Source: an uncultured Methanomicrobiales archaeon
Lineage (GTDB): Archaea; Halobacteriota; Methanomicrobia; Methanomicrobiales; Methanospirillaceae
NCBI GenBank assembly: GCA_949320185.1
Contig: CASGHK010000036.1
Location: 1 to 48,763 of the forward strand
Length of the DNA: 48,763 nt
Direction: 5' to 3'
Shown here: in pieces, positions 33,313 to 41,034 of the stretch
Layout: each line of letters begins with the position of its first letter
Position numbering within the stretch: the stretch's first letter is position 1
Notes under the pieces: generated by a model
Told to the model about the DNA's origin: nothing
The model's input: only the letters and a program-made list of their open reading frames with translations
Database searches by the model: none
Program-made: the position numbers and the translations under genes

Positions 33313-34527
33313 ATGGAGGAACTGGGCGGGCCCGGTGGTGGGCGAAGCAGTACTGCAGGTTGCGTCCGTGTAACCACGCGCTGCGCAGTTCTCCTGCTCC
33401 TCATCTGCATTTGTCAGGCCCCTGTCCTCGCCGTGTCCCCGGTGGTCGACGGTGTTCCTCTCTTTCCCGACTCAAACATCTGGAACACGCCGGTCGACCG
33501 TCTCCCCGTGTCGACGGACTCCTCTGCCATGATCGCGACGATCGGGCTTGATCGGACCCTGAAGGCCGACTTCGGCTCCGGCACCTGGGATGGCGGCCCG
33601 ATCGGGATCCCCTTCGTGACCGTCCCCGGGACGCAGCCGAAGGTCCCGATCGAGTTCGGGTACGCGGATGAGAGCGATCCCGGTCCGTACCCCATTCCGC
33701 CCGACGTGCCGCGGGAATGGGGCAGTGACCACCATGTGATCGTGGTCGACCGTGACAACGGTCTTCTGTACGAGGTGTACGACGCAGAACAGCAGTACGA
33801 CGGGAGCTGGCACGCAGGGTCAGGGGCGGTCTTCGACCTCCGGTCGAACGCGCTGCGCCCCGGGTCCTGGACCTCAGCCGATGCCGCCGGTCTCCCGATC
33901 CTGGCGGGCCTGGTCCGCTACGACGAGGTCGCTTCGGGCACAATCACCCACGCCCTCCGCTTCACCGCCCCCGAGACGAGGAGGGCATACGTCTGGCCGG
34001 CCCGTCATTTCGCCTCGTCCCTCACCGGGGCCCGCTACCCTCCGATGGGACAGCGGTTTCGCCTGAAGGCCGACTTCGACCTCTCCGGGTTCTCGCCAAA
34101 AAACCGGGTGATCCTCCAGGCCCTCAAGACCTACGGGATGGTCCTCGCCGACAATGGCTCCTCCTGGTTCCTCTCGGGCGCGCCCGACCCTCGTTGGGAC
34201 GACGACGAGCTCCGCGAACTCCTGGACGTCCCGGGTTCTGCTTTCGAGGCGGTCGACGTCTCTTCCCTGGTGGTCGACCCCGACTCGGGTGAGGCGCGAA
34301 GGCTCGGTCCTCCACCGTTCCCCGGCTATGCCTCCCCTTTCGATCTCGACCGGGACGGCCGTTTCGAGGACGTGAATGGAAATGGCCGCCTTGATTTTGC
34401 AGACGTCGTCCTCCTCTTCAATCATGCCGACCTGATCGCCCCCTCGGGGTGGGAGCTGTACTGTGACTTCAACAACAACACCCGTTTCGACTTTGGCGAC
34501 ATCGTCGCGCTCTTCGGAGGTCTCTGA
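33313..34527 (+). CDS. secreted protein of unknown function with C-terminal dockerin-like domain
   Basis: A 404-residue exported protein: signal peptide (~18-41, TTRCAVLLLLICICQAPVLA), one large globular domain (~45-335) and a dockerin-like tail (~345-404; LDRDGRFEDVNGNGRLDFAD and FNNNTRFDFGDIVALF). The globular part (LFPDSNIWNTPVDRLPVSTD, SDHHVIVVDRDNGLLYEVYD, PARHFASS, NRVILQALKTYGMVLADNGS) looks like a conserved secreted domain also seen in bacteria; I cannot name it or see a certain active site, though acidic and His residues (HHVIVVDRD) could bind metal. It is followed four bases later by the subtilase with the same tail, so the two are an operon and are probably exported together. The start is supported by the TATA box 25 bases upstream. 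Confidence 0.85.
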   Translation: MEELGGPGGGRSSTAGCVRVTTRCAVLLLLICICQAPVLAVSPVVDGVPLFPDSNIWNTPVDRLPVSTDSSAMIATIGLDRTLKADFGSGTWDGGPIGIPFVTVPGTQPKVPIEFGYADESDPGPYPIPPDVPREWGSDHHVIVVDRDNGLLYEVYDAEQQYDGSWHAGSGAVFDLRSNALRPGSWTSADAAGLPILAGLVRYDEVASGTITHALRFTAPETRRAYVWPARHFASSLTGARYPPMGQRFRLKADFDLSGFSPKNRVILQALKTYGMVLADNGSSWFLSGAPDPRWDDDELRELLDVPGSAFEAVDVSSLVVDPDSGEARRLGPPPFPGYASPFDLDRDGRFEDVNGNGRLDFADVVLLFNHADLIAPSGWELYCDFNNNTRFDFGDIVALFGGL

Positions 34528-34531
34528 CGTG

Positions 34532-36505
34532 ATGCGAGGCCGACGTTGCATCCTTGCCTGCCTGCTTCTCCCCCTCCTTCTCGCCCTGCTCGTCGTGCCG
34601 GCCCCCGGAGCGCCCGCCGACCCGCCGGTTCCGTTTGGCCCCCCGTCCGAGAACCTGACGCCCGGTCATGGGAAACTCTCTACGGGGCTGCTCGCCATCG
34701 TCGACGACCGTTTTCTCACCCCTGGCCAGTCAAGAGCGGACGCCGTCGCCGCGCTCGCCGCGAGTGGGCGCTTTGCCCGGGGGGGAGAGCGGTACCGGGG
34801 GCTCGGGACTCCGGCTACTGACCTCGTCGGGGTCTATGTACGGACCGTTCCAGGAACTGGGGCGGGTCCGCTCAGACCCTTCATCAGTCGCCTCATGGCG
34901 GAGGACCCGGGGTACGGGCTCGTCGCCGCCTGGGTCGAACCCCGCCGCCTCCTCGATCTGGCCCAGGAGCCGTCGGTGCGGGAGGTTCGGCCCGTTCTCC
35001 GCCCGCGCGTCCGAACCGGGGCCGTGACGACGGCGGGCGACACGATCCTCTCAGCAGCCGCACTGCGGCAGACCACCGGTCTCTCGGGTGCGGGCATCAA
35101 GGTGGGGGTGATCTCGGACGGTGTCGATGCCTGGCAGACGGCGCGTTCCTCGGGAGACCTGCCGGCGACCATCCAGGTGCTCAAGAACTCGCTCGGGGGG
35201 AACGAGGGGACCGCCATTCTGGAGATCGTTCACGACCTGGCGCCGAACGCGAGCCTCGCGTTCCACGATTGCGGCTTGACTGTGATCGAGTTCAACCATG
35301 CAATCGACGCTCTTGCCGACGCGGGCTGCCAGGTGATAGTCGACGATATCGGCTGGATAGACGAGCCGTTCTTCGAGGACGGGATCGTCGCGGCTCACGT
35401 CGAGGACGTGATCCGTGACCGGGGCATCCTCTTCGTATCGGCGACCGGAAATGATGCGGACATCCACTACCAGGGGGTCTATCGAAACGACGGCACCGGG
35501 TGGCACGACTTCTCCGGTGGGACGGACCCGGGTCGTTCCCGGCTCTACGTGACCGTTCCCCAGGGCGCCGGGGTCGAGGTGGTGCTCCAGTGGTCCGAGC
35601 CGTTCGGGGCGAGCTCTTCGGACTACGACCTGTACCTCTTCGATTCGGCCGATCCTTCGACACAGCTCGCGATCAGCGCGATGGCCCAGTCCGGTTCGGA
35701 CGATCCGGTGGAGTACCTCTATTGGGAGAATGACGCCCCTCGAACGGTGGAGGTGGAGGTCGATGTCCACAATCCGTCATCGGCGCCACCCCGTATCCTG
35801 GAGCTCTTTGTCTACCCTGAGGGTGGGGCCAGCATCTCCACGGAGAATATCGTGGCGGCGGACTCGATCTATGGACATCCTGCGGCGAACGGAGCGATCG
35901 GTGTCGCGGCGATCGATGCGAGTGAGCCGATTGCGTCAGGACTCGAGTACTTCTCCTCACGCGGTCCTGTAACGATCATTTCTCCTCGTACCGAGGTCAG
36001 ACAGAAACCCGATTGTTCCGGCATCGACGGTGTCCGCGTCACCGGGGCGGGCGGTTTCCCGTCGGTCTTCTGGGGGACGAGTGCCGCCGCACCCCATGCC
36101 GCCGGCATCGCCGCGCTCGTCTGGTCGGGAAACCTCTCCGCCCCGGCAACAACAGTCCGGATGGCGCTCCTCGAATCGGCGGACGACCTCGGATCCACGG
36201 GGCACGATCCGGCTTTCGGCGCGGGGCGTCTAAACGCCACTGCGATGCATGAACTCCTCTCGCCGCCCCCGGAGGACCCGGTCGTCAAACCCCTGCCGGG
36301 CGCCGCTGGAAACCCACAGGACCTGGACAAAGACGGGCTGTACGAGGATGTGAACGGCAACAACCGGGCGGACTTCGCGGACGTGGTCCTCCTCTTCAAC
36401 CAGGTCGACTGGGTGGCAGCGAACGAGCCGATCTCGGCGTTCGACTTCAATCAAAACCTCAGGATCGACTTCGCTGATATCGTACGCCTCTTCGAGCGGC
36501 TCTGA
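34532..36505 (+). CDS. secreted subtilisin-like protein (Glu in place of His) with dockerin-like tail
   Basis: A 657-residue exported protein: signal peptide (~1-30), an N-terminal propeptide-like part (~50-160), a subtilase fold (~170-575) with an inserted beta-sandwich (~335-430), and a dockerin-like tail (~598-657; LDKDGLYEDVNGNNRADFAD, FNQNLRIDFADI). Catalytic-site text: VGVISDGVD (Asp196), NEGTAIL (Glu225 where subtilases have His of HGT), SATGND (Asn307) and GTSAAAPHAAGIAAL (Ser517). Glu at the His position recalls the Ser-Glu-Asp sedolisins, so it may be an acid-type peptidase or a non-catalytic binder. Start: GGAGGT ten bases before the ATG; GTG three bases earlier is possible. It is the second gene of the secreted pair. 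Confidence 0.88.
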   Translation: MRGRRCILACLLLPLLLALLVVPAPGAPADPPVPFGPPSENLTPGHGKLSTGLLAIVDDRFLTPGQSRADAVAALAASGRFARGGERYRGLGTPATDLVGVYVRTVPGTGAGPLRPFISRLMAEDPGYGLVAAWVEPRRLLDLAQEPSVREVRPVLRPRVRTGAVTTAGDTILSAAALRQTTGLSGAGIKVGVISDGVDAWQTARSSGDLPATIQVLKNSLGGNEGTAILEIVHDLAPNASLAFHDCGLTVIEFNHAIDALADAGCQVIVDDIGWIDEPFFEDGIVAAHVEDVIRDRGILFVSATGNDADIHYQGVYRNDGTGWHDFSGGTDPGRSRLYVTVPQGAGVEVVLQWSEPFGASSSDYDLYLFDSADPSTQLAISAMAQSGSDDPVEYLYWENDAPRTVEVEVDVHNPSSAPPRILELFVYPEGGASISTENIVAADSIYGHPAANGAIGVAAIDASEPIASGLEYFSSRGPVTIISPRTEVRQKPDCSGIDGVRVTGAGGFPSVFWGTSAAAPHAAGIAALVWSGNLSAPATTVRMALLESADDLGSTGHDPAFGAGRLNATAMHELLSPPPEDPVVKPLPGAAGNPQDLDKDGLYEDVNGNNRADFADVVLLFNQVDWVAANEPISAFDFNQNLRIDFADIVRLFERL

Positions 36506-36735
36506 TCGTCCGGTGGGGACCGCAGTGGATGCAGGCGACATCGGTCGCCTGCAAGTACTCCGCCTCCTCGTCCCTGCCTTTTGTGCGGAACGGTTCGACG
36601 ATCAGGTTCCTTTTGTCCCCGACGGCTCTCTTGGAACCGGGGGGGAGCATTCCTCCTCTCTAGTCCCCCGGACGAAGCAGGGGACGCGGGTCTATATGGT
36701 CGTGAGTCAAATCCTACGACGAGGAGACCGGGATC

Positions 36736-38268
36736 ATGGCGCGCACGCTCCCCACCCTGCTGATCCTGCTCATCTTTATCCTGGTGCTCTTCGCACTTCT
36801 CGGTGGGTTCTCGCAGTTCTTCCCCGATGAGTCCGGGATCAAGACAGGTGTGCCGACCCCGGAACCCAGGGAGACGGTCGTCGTTACCATGACGATCGTC
36901 ACACCGGTCCCCGTTACCTCTACCCCGGTGCAGACCCCTGTCCTGCTCCCGGCTCCAACAGGGCCCGTCGTACTACATTTCGTCGCGGTCGGAGCCGGCG
37001 ATGCGGTCCTGATCGAGACGCCGCGAGGGCGCACTGTGCTGGTGGACGGTGGGTCTGTGGACCGGGGGAACGACCTGCTCCGGTATCTTCGGTCTATGGG
37101 TGTGACCGACCTCGACCTGCTGATCGCCACCCATGCCCATGCGGACCAGGTGGGGGGGATGCCTGCGGTTGTCGAGGGACTTGACCATGTCGGGCAGTTT
37201 CTCGATGGGGGGAATCCCGATGGCCATCCCGCGGCATACGAACGGCTGCTCTCGACCCTCAAGGCCTCAAACATCACCCGCTCGGAGCTGCGGGCGGGCC
37301 AGAGGGTGCACCTCGACCCGGAGGTCTGGCTCGACATATTGAATCCGTCCTACGACCGTGCCGGGGACCAGCACGAGGACTCCCTGGTCTTTCGGCTGGT
37401 CTACGGCGAGAATGCGGTGCTGCTGACCGGGGGGCTTGGGCCGACCTCCGCCGAACGGCTCATCGAATCTGGCGAGGTCCTTGCGGCTGACGTGCTCCAG
37501 GTCCCCCGGCAGGGCGAACCGGGAGCCGCCGCACCGGCATTTCTGGAAGCGGTCCATCCCCGGTACGCGGTGATCAGCACCGGAAGCCCCCCGTCGAGCA
37601 GGGTCGACGACCGCCTGGTCCAGAACCTGTTGACGCTTGGTTCGAAGGTCTATCTCACGAACACGATCGGGACCGTGGCCTTCACCTGCAACGGCTCGGG
37701 GTGCGAACCGATCCGGGCCACGCCGTTCAGGCCGGAGCGGCCGGCCGACCGCGACGCGCCGGCTCCGTCCGCCACCCCGACTCCCTTCATGCTCGAGCCC
37801 CCATACCCGCCTCCGTACACGGTCGTACCGACCGAAACGGTACCCTGGCCGACGGTGACGGTGCCCGGTACTTCCGTTCGGTTGGACGGGCTCGACCTCG
37901 CGGCCGGCCGGGTGCTGGTCAGGAACTCCGGGATCAGCCCGGTGAACATGACGGGTTGGCGCCTGGGCAACCAGGGGGGCACGGCATCGTTCCGGTTCCC
38001 GGTGTACGAGCTTCAGCCCAGCGGAACGGTCATGGTTCTGGTTGGGAGGGGCGTCGATGGGAATGGTGTGCTCTTTTGGGACGCGCGTGATGTCTTTGAT
38101 GCGGGTGGTGACAGGGCCTTCCTGTACGACGCGGACGGACACCTGGTGGACAGCGTGGACGGGGGCTTCGTCCTGACCGTGCCGCCGACACCCTGGGACG
38201 TGACACCAGTGCCGACTCCTTTGCCCGGTGAAACCGCCCTGGTCGACGAACTCCCGGGGGCATCCTGA
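36736..38268 (+). CDS. extracellular metallo-beta-lactamase-fold protein with lamin-tail domain
   Basis: A 510-residue protein: N-terminal anchor or signal helix (~5-25), a Thr/Pro stretch (~38-75), a ComEC/Rec2-type metallo-beta-lactamase domain (~78-330), a Pro/Thr linker, and a lamin-tail-like beta-sandwich (~383-480; VLVRNSGISPVNMTGWRLGN). The metal motif THAHADQVGG (H133, H135, D137) is intact. The later ligands are not: the usual LLTGD is LLTGG (G233), and the usual VPHHGS is VPRQGE (R258, Q259). The enzyme may have lost nuclease/hydrolase activity or use a single metal. ComEC-like secreted domains with lamin tails are usually extracellular DNases. GAGGAG lies before the ATG, and a TATA-like TCTATATGG at 36691. 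Confidence 0.86.
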   Translation: MARTLPTLLILLIFILVLFALLGGFSQFFPDESGIKTGVPTPEPRETVVVTMTIVTPVPVTSTPVQTPVLLPAPTGPVVLHFVAVGAGDAVLIETPRGRTVLVDGGSVDRGNDLLRYLRSMGVTDLDLLIATHAHADQVGGMPAVVEGLDHVGQFLDGGNPDGHPAAYERLLSTLKASNITRSELRAGQRVHLDPEVWLDILNPSYDRAGDQHEDSLVFRLVYGENAVLLTGGLGPTSAERLIESGEVLAADVLQVPRQGEPGAAAPAFLEAVHPRYAVISTGSPPSSRVDDRLVQNLLTLGSKVYLTNTIGTVAFTCNGSGCEPIRATPFRPERPADRDAPAPSATPTPFMLEPPYPPPYTVVPTETVPWPTVTVPGTSVRLDGLDLAAGRVLVRNSGISPVNMTGWRLGNQGGTASFRFPVYELQPSGTVMVLVGRGVDGNGVLFWDARDVFDAGGDRAFLYDADGHLVDSVDGGFVLTVPPTPWDVTPVPTPLPGETALVDELPGAS

Positions 38269-38322
38269 TACTCACGCTCTCTTTGAACCCGCAGGCAAGA
38301 ATCTCCTCGGGCGACGGTCCTC

Positions 38323-38335
38323 TCAAAAAAGGTAA
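38323..38335 (-). terminator. T-tract terminator after the KGG-repeat gene
   Basis: The minus strand reads ACCTTTTTTGAG about 55 bases beyond the stop of the repeat protein. Confidence 0.4.
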
Positions 38336-38388
38336 TCTCTCGATGAATCCCGGAACCGTGGGTCCTGGGGCGTCAGGTATCGAATCGG

Positions 38389-38709
38389 TCAACGAGTGGG
38401 CCGTTCATCGGCCCTGGTGCTATCGAGCCCTCCTCCATGCTTTGTGGACCCGCCTCCGTGGGAGGCTTCTCCCCCGGCTCGTGCGACCCTCTCCCTGGTC
38501 TCCTCATCTGCGGCCTGGAGCCCTCGCACCCTGTGGGGTGCCTCTCCTCCGGCTCGAGCGACTCTCTCCCTGGTCTTTTCGTCTGCGGCCTGGAGCCCTC
38601 GTTTCGCATGCCGGGCTTCACCCCCGGCCCGTGCCACTCGCTGGCGAGTCTCCGCATCGGCGGATGCGAGCCCGCGGTTCGTCTTTTCTGAAGTGCCCTT
38701 CTCTCCCAT
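38389..38709 (-). CDS. KGG-repeat stress-type small hydrophilic protein
   Basis: A 106-residue, very hydrophilic protein with three ~25-residue repeats: RGL(A/Q)(S/A)AD..TR.RVARAGGEA.H, ending in SHGGGSTKHGGG. This is the pattern of KGG/Em-like (GsiB, con-10) stress proteins, where each unit reads GF..M....R..IA.KGG.A.H. Such proteins are thought to be disordered and protective in desiccation or general stress. The repeat is visible as a 75-base period in the DNA. A TATA box (38790-38796) and GGTGA before the ATG support expression. It matches no operon. Two other frames of the same repeat stay open, so the frame choice rests on the KGG match. Confidence 0.65.
   Translation of the reverse strand: MGEKGTSEKTNRGLASADAETRQRVARAGGEARHAKRGLQAADEKTRERVARAGGEAPHRVRGLQAADEETRERVARAGGEASHGGGSTKHGGGLDSTRADERPTR
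38440..38665. repeat. three 75-base tandem repeats in the KGG-repeat gene
   Basis: Units such as CTCGAGCGACTCTCTCCCTG and TCTGCGGCCTGGAGCCCTCG recur at 75-base spacing on the plus strand. They code for the 25-residue protein repeat on the minus strand. Confidence 0.75.
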
Positions 38710-38789
38710 GGTTCGTTCACCGGTTCCGGTCGATCTATCGGTCAGATGATCGACAGGTTTCTACGGCGAGTGTTATAGCAGCAGATGTC

Positions 38790-38796
38790 ATATATA
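38790..38796 (-). promoter_or_regulatory. TATA box of the KGG-repeat gene
   Basis: The minus strand reads AACTATATATGAC in an A/T-rich island about 85 bases before the ATG. Confidence 0.45.
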
Positions 38797-38904
38797 GTTT
38801 CTGATATACTTTCGTGATTTTAAACCCATTGGGGTCCATTTGATTCCATCAAGGCCTCATGCGTGTTGCCTTTTCAGGGTGGGCGATGATCACCCGGAAT
38901 TGTA

Positions 38905-38913
38905 AAAAAGGGA
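38905..38913 (-). terminator. T-tract terminator of the tungstate-binding gene
   Basis: The minus strand reads CCCTTTTTTAC about 25 bases beyond the stop codon. Confidence 0.45.
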
Positions 38914-38934
38914 TGTCTGTGGCCGTTCAGATCT

Positions 38935-40884
38935 CTAGGCGCCCACAGCGCCCGCGGGGACTGTCCCGGTCGCCAGGGCCGGGGTGATCGGAATAAAGCC
39001 CTCTGCCTTGAGGACCTCAGTCCCTTCTCGCCCGGTCAGAAGGCGCACGAATGCTTCTCCCAGTTCGGGGTTCTTCGCGACCGAAGGGACCGTGATTCCG
39101 TACGTGATCGGCATTCCTGCCTCGGTCGAGCCGTCGGGACGCTTCACCTCGACCTTTGCGTACTCGGCCTCGTGGGTCGGGTCGGAGAGGTCGATCTCGG
39201 CCGGCAGGGTGACGTAGTTGAACCCGTTCTGGACCGCGTTGGACCGGTAGGTGAAGACATAGTCGACCTTTCCGGTCTTGAGCAGGTCCGTGTAACTGGG
39301 GTCGCCCGTCTTCGGGATCACCAGGGTAACACCATCAGGCGTGGGCTTAGAGACATCGATGGTGGTCTTGTCGTTCGCGAAGGTGTAGGTGATCTTCGAG
39401 TGGTCGCCGACCAGGCTCTTGAAGATGGTGTTCTTGCCGTAGTGCTTTTCGGCGAGCTTGATCATCATGTACGACCGGTAGCCGCCGGGGTCCGTTGTCG
39501 GGTCGGAAGTAGCGTAGCTGACACCCGCGCGGTCGAGAACGTCGAACCAGTTATTGTCGCTGATCTCCGAGGCGTAGTCGGAGGTCGTGTTGTTGTATGC
39601 AATCACCATCGCGTTGCGGGCAAAGGAGAGCATCCAGCTGGCGTTGTTCGGGAACATCAGCTTCGGGATCAGGTAGGCGTCCTCAAACGCGACGACGTCT
39701 GCCTTCGCGTTCGTCTTGGTCACCTTCTCGATCTGTGTGACGGAGGCGCCCGTGTAGACGCCGAGCTCCGCGCCCGTGGTGTTGGCATCGAAGCTCTTCT
39801 TCAGCTTCGCGAAGGGCGAGGCGAGGCTGCCGGCGGCGTAGACGAGCACCGGTTTCGTCGCCGTTGCCGGCGTCGAGCTGTCGACCTTGAACTCCTTCGC
39901 CTTCTCGGCTGTCATGGGGGAGAAGAGGCCCTTGCCGTACTGTTCCTTGCCGTAGTCAGCGATCTTCGCCTGGGTGTCGGCGGAGATGAGGAAGTCGATG
40001 TACTGGTTGGCTGCTTCGAGCGATGCCGTCGCGTTGCCTTTCTGCACCACGGTAATGGCGGAGTAGATGTTGAGCAGGCTCGCACCCTCGGTGATCAGGG
40101 GGGTCAGCTTCAGGTTCCCCTTGTACGCGAGGAAGGTCCCCTCGTCCGACAGGGTATATGCCCCCTTCTCCGAGGCCATCTGGAGTGTCTCGCCCATGCC
40201 CTTGCCGGCCTCGACGTACCAGGCTCCGGACTTCTGGACATCGGTGGCGTAGTTCACCTTCGCCCTGCCCCAGATCGTCTTCTCGGCCGAGTGTGTGCCC
40301 GAGTTGTCACCACGCGAGACGAAGACGACGCCCTTGTTGCCGGCCTTGCCGTCCTTCATCAGTTTCAGGAACGCCTCCTCGGGGGAGAGGCCCCTGATCC
40401 CGGCGGGATCACTCTCGGGACCGACTATTACGAAGTAGTTGTAGGCGAACGAGCGACGGTTGACACCGTTGCCTCCCTCCAAGAACGCAGTCTCCTGCGA
40501 GGGAGAGTGGACGAGGAGCAGGTCCGCATCACCGCGCTTGGCGAGTTCGATCGCCTTGCCAGTGCCCTGGGACGTGATCTTCAGGTTCACAGCGTGCGTC
40601 GCCTCGTAGAAGGGGGTCAGGTAGTCGAGCAGCCCGGTGTCGTCCAGGCTCGTCGTGGTCGCGATCACAAGGTCTGTCCGGGGCCCGGTGACGTTCGTCG
40701 GGACCGCCGTCACATCGCCTGTCGTGACACCGGTGGGCGCTCCCGTCTCCGGGCCCGTGACGGTCGGGGTTGTCGTCGCGTTGCCGCCGGGGGTGGTGCC
40801 CGTGCAGCCCGAGACGCCGATAAAGAGGACGAGGAGGAGGGCGAGCAGGCCCACTCCTGTACAGAGTGCTCTTCTGTCCATCAT
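38935..40884 (-). CDS. tungstate/molybdate-binding lipoprotein, TupA-WtpA fusion
   Basis: A 649-residue lipoprotein with two complete binding domains. A signal helix and lipobox (FIGVSGC, Cys27) precede a Thr/Pro tether. Domain 1 (~70-330) is TupA-like: IATTTSLDDTGLLDYLTPFY, GTGKAIELAKRGDADLLLVH, FVSRGDNSGTHSAEKTIW. Domain 2 (~345-640) is WtpA/ModA-like: VLVYAAGSLASPFAKLKKSF, GASVTQIEKVTKTNAKADVV, a hinge region, and DPTTDPGGYRSYMM. TupA and WtpA are normally separate proteins of separate transporters, both highly specific for tungstate (WtpA also molybdate). The permease and ATPase genes tupB and tupC lie divergently 150 bases away. Methanogens need W/Mo for formylmethanofuran and formate dehydrogenases. 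Two domains could feed one permease or raise the range of affinities. Confidence 0.9.
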   Translation of the reverse strand: MMDRRALCTGVGLLALLLVLFIGVSGCTGTTPGGNATTTPTVTGPETGAPTGVTTGDVTAVPTNVTGPRTDLVIATTTSLDDTGLLDYLTPFYEATHAVNLKITSQGTGKAIELAKRGDADLLLVHSPSQETAFLEGGNGVNRRSFAYNYFVIVGPESDPAGIRGLSPEEAFLKLMKDGKAGNKGVVFVSRGDNSGTHSAEKTIWGRAKVNYATDVQKSGAWYVEAGKGMGETLQMASEKGAYTLSDEGTFLAYKGNLKLTPLITEGASLLNIYSAITVVQKGNATASLEAANQYIDFLISADTQAKIADYGKEQYGKGLFSPMTAEKAKEFKVDSSTPATATKPVLVYAAGSLASPFAKLKKSFDANTTGAELGVYTGASVTQIEKVTKTNAKADVVAFEDAYLIPKLMFPNNASWMLSFARNAMVIAYNNTTSDYASEISDNNWFDVLDRAGVSYATSDPTTDPGGYRSYMMIKLAEKHYGKNTIFKSLVGDHSKITYTFANDKTTIDVSKPTPDGVTLVIPKTGDPSYTDLLKTGKVDYVFTYRSNAVQNGFNYVTLPAEIDLSDPTHEAEYAKVEVKRPDGSTEAGMPITYGITVPSVAKNPELGEAFVRLLTGREGTEVLKAEGFIPITPALATGTVPAGAVGA

Positions 40885-40947
40885 CAGAACCGATGTGTTT
40901 AATAACCTAGTTGAATCTTTCTTAATTATTCAGTAAATTGTGTTTAT

Positions 40948-40966
40948 CAGTTGGTACACCAGTTGG
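40948..40966. promoter_or_regulatory. direct repeat in the divergent tup promoter region
   Basis: CAGTTGG occurs twice at 12-base spacing (40948-40954, 40960-40966), close to one helical turn, in the spacer between the binding protein and tupB. It could be a site for a tungstate-responsive repressor. Confidence 0.35.
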
Positions 40967-41034
40967 CATATCAGCGATGATCCCCCCCGCACACATTCCT
41001 TGATGGGTAAACGCGCGTCTCTCGGAGTCACGAC

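Noticed and set aside
38373-38720. alternative frame of the KGG-repeat region (MNEPWERRALQ...)
   Set aside because: Open only because 75-base repeats keep all frames open; the other minus frame matches the KGG pattern.
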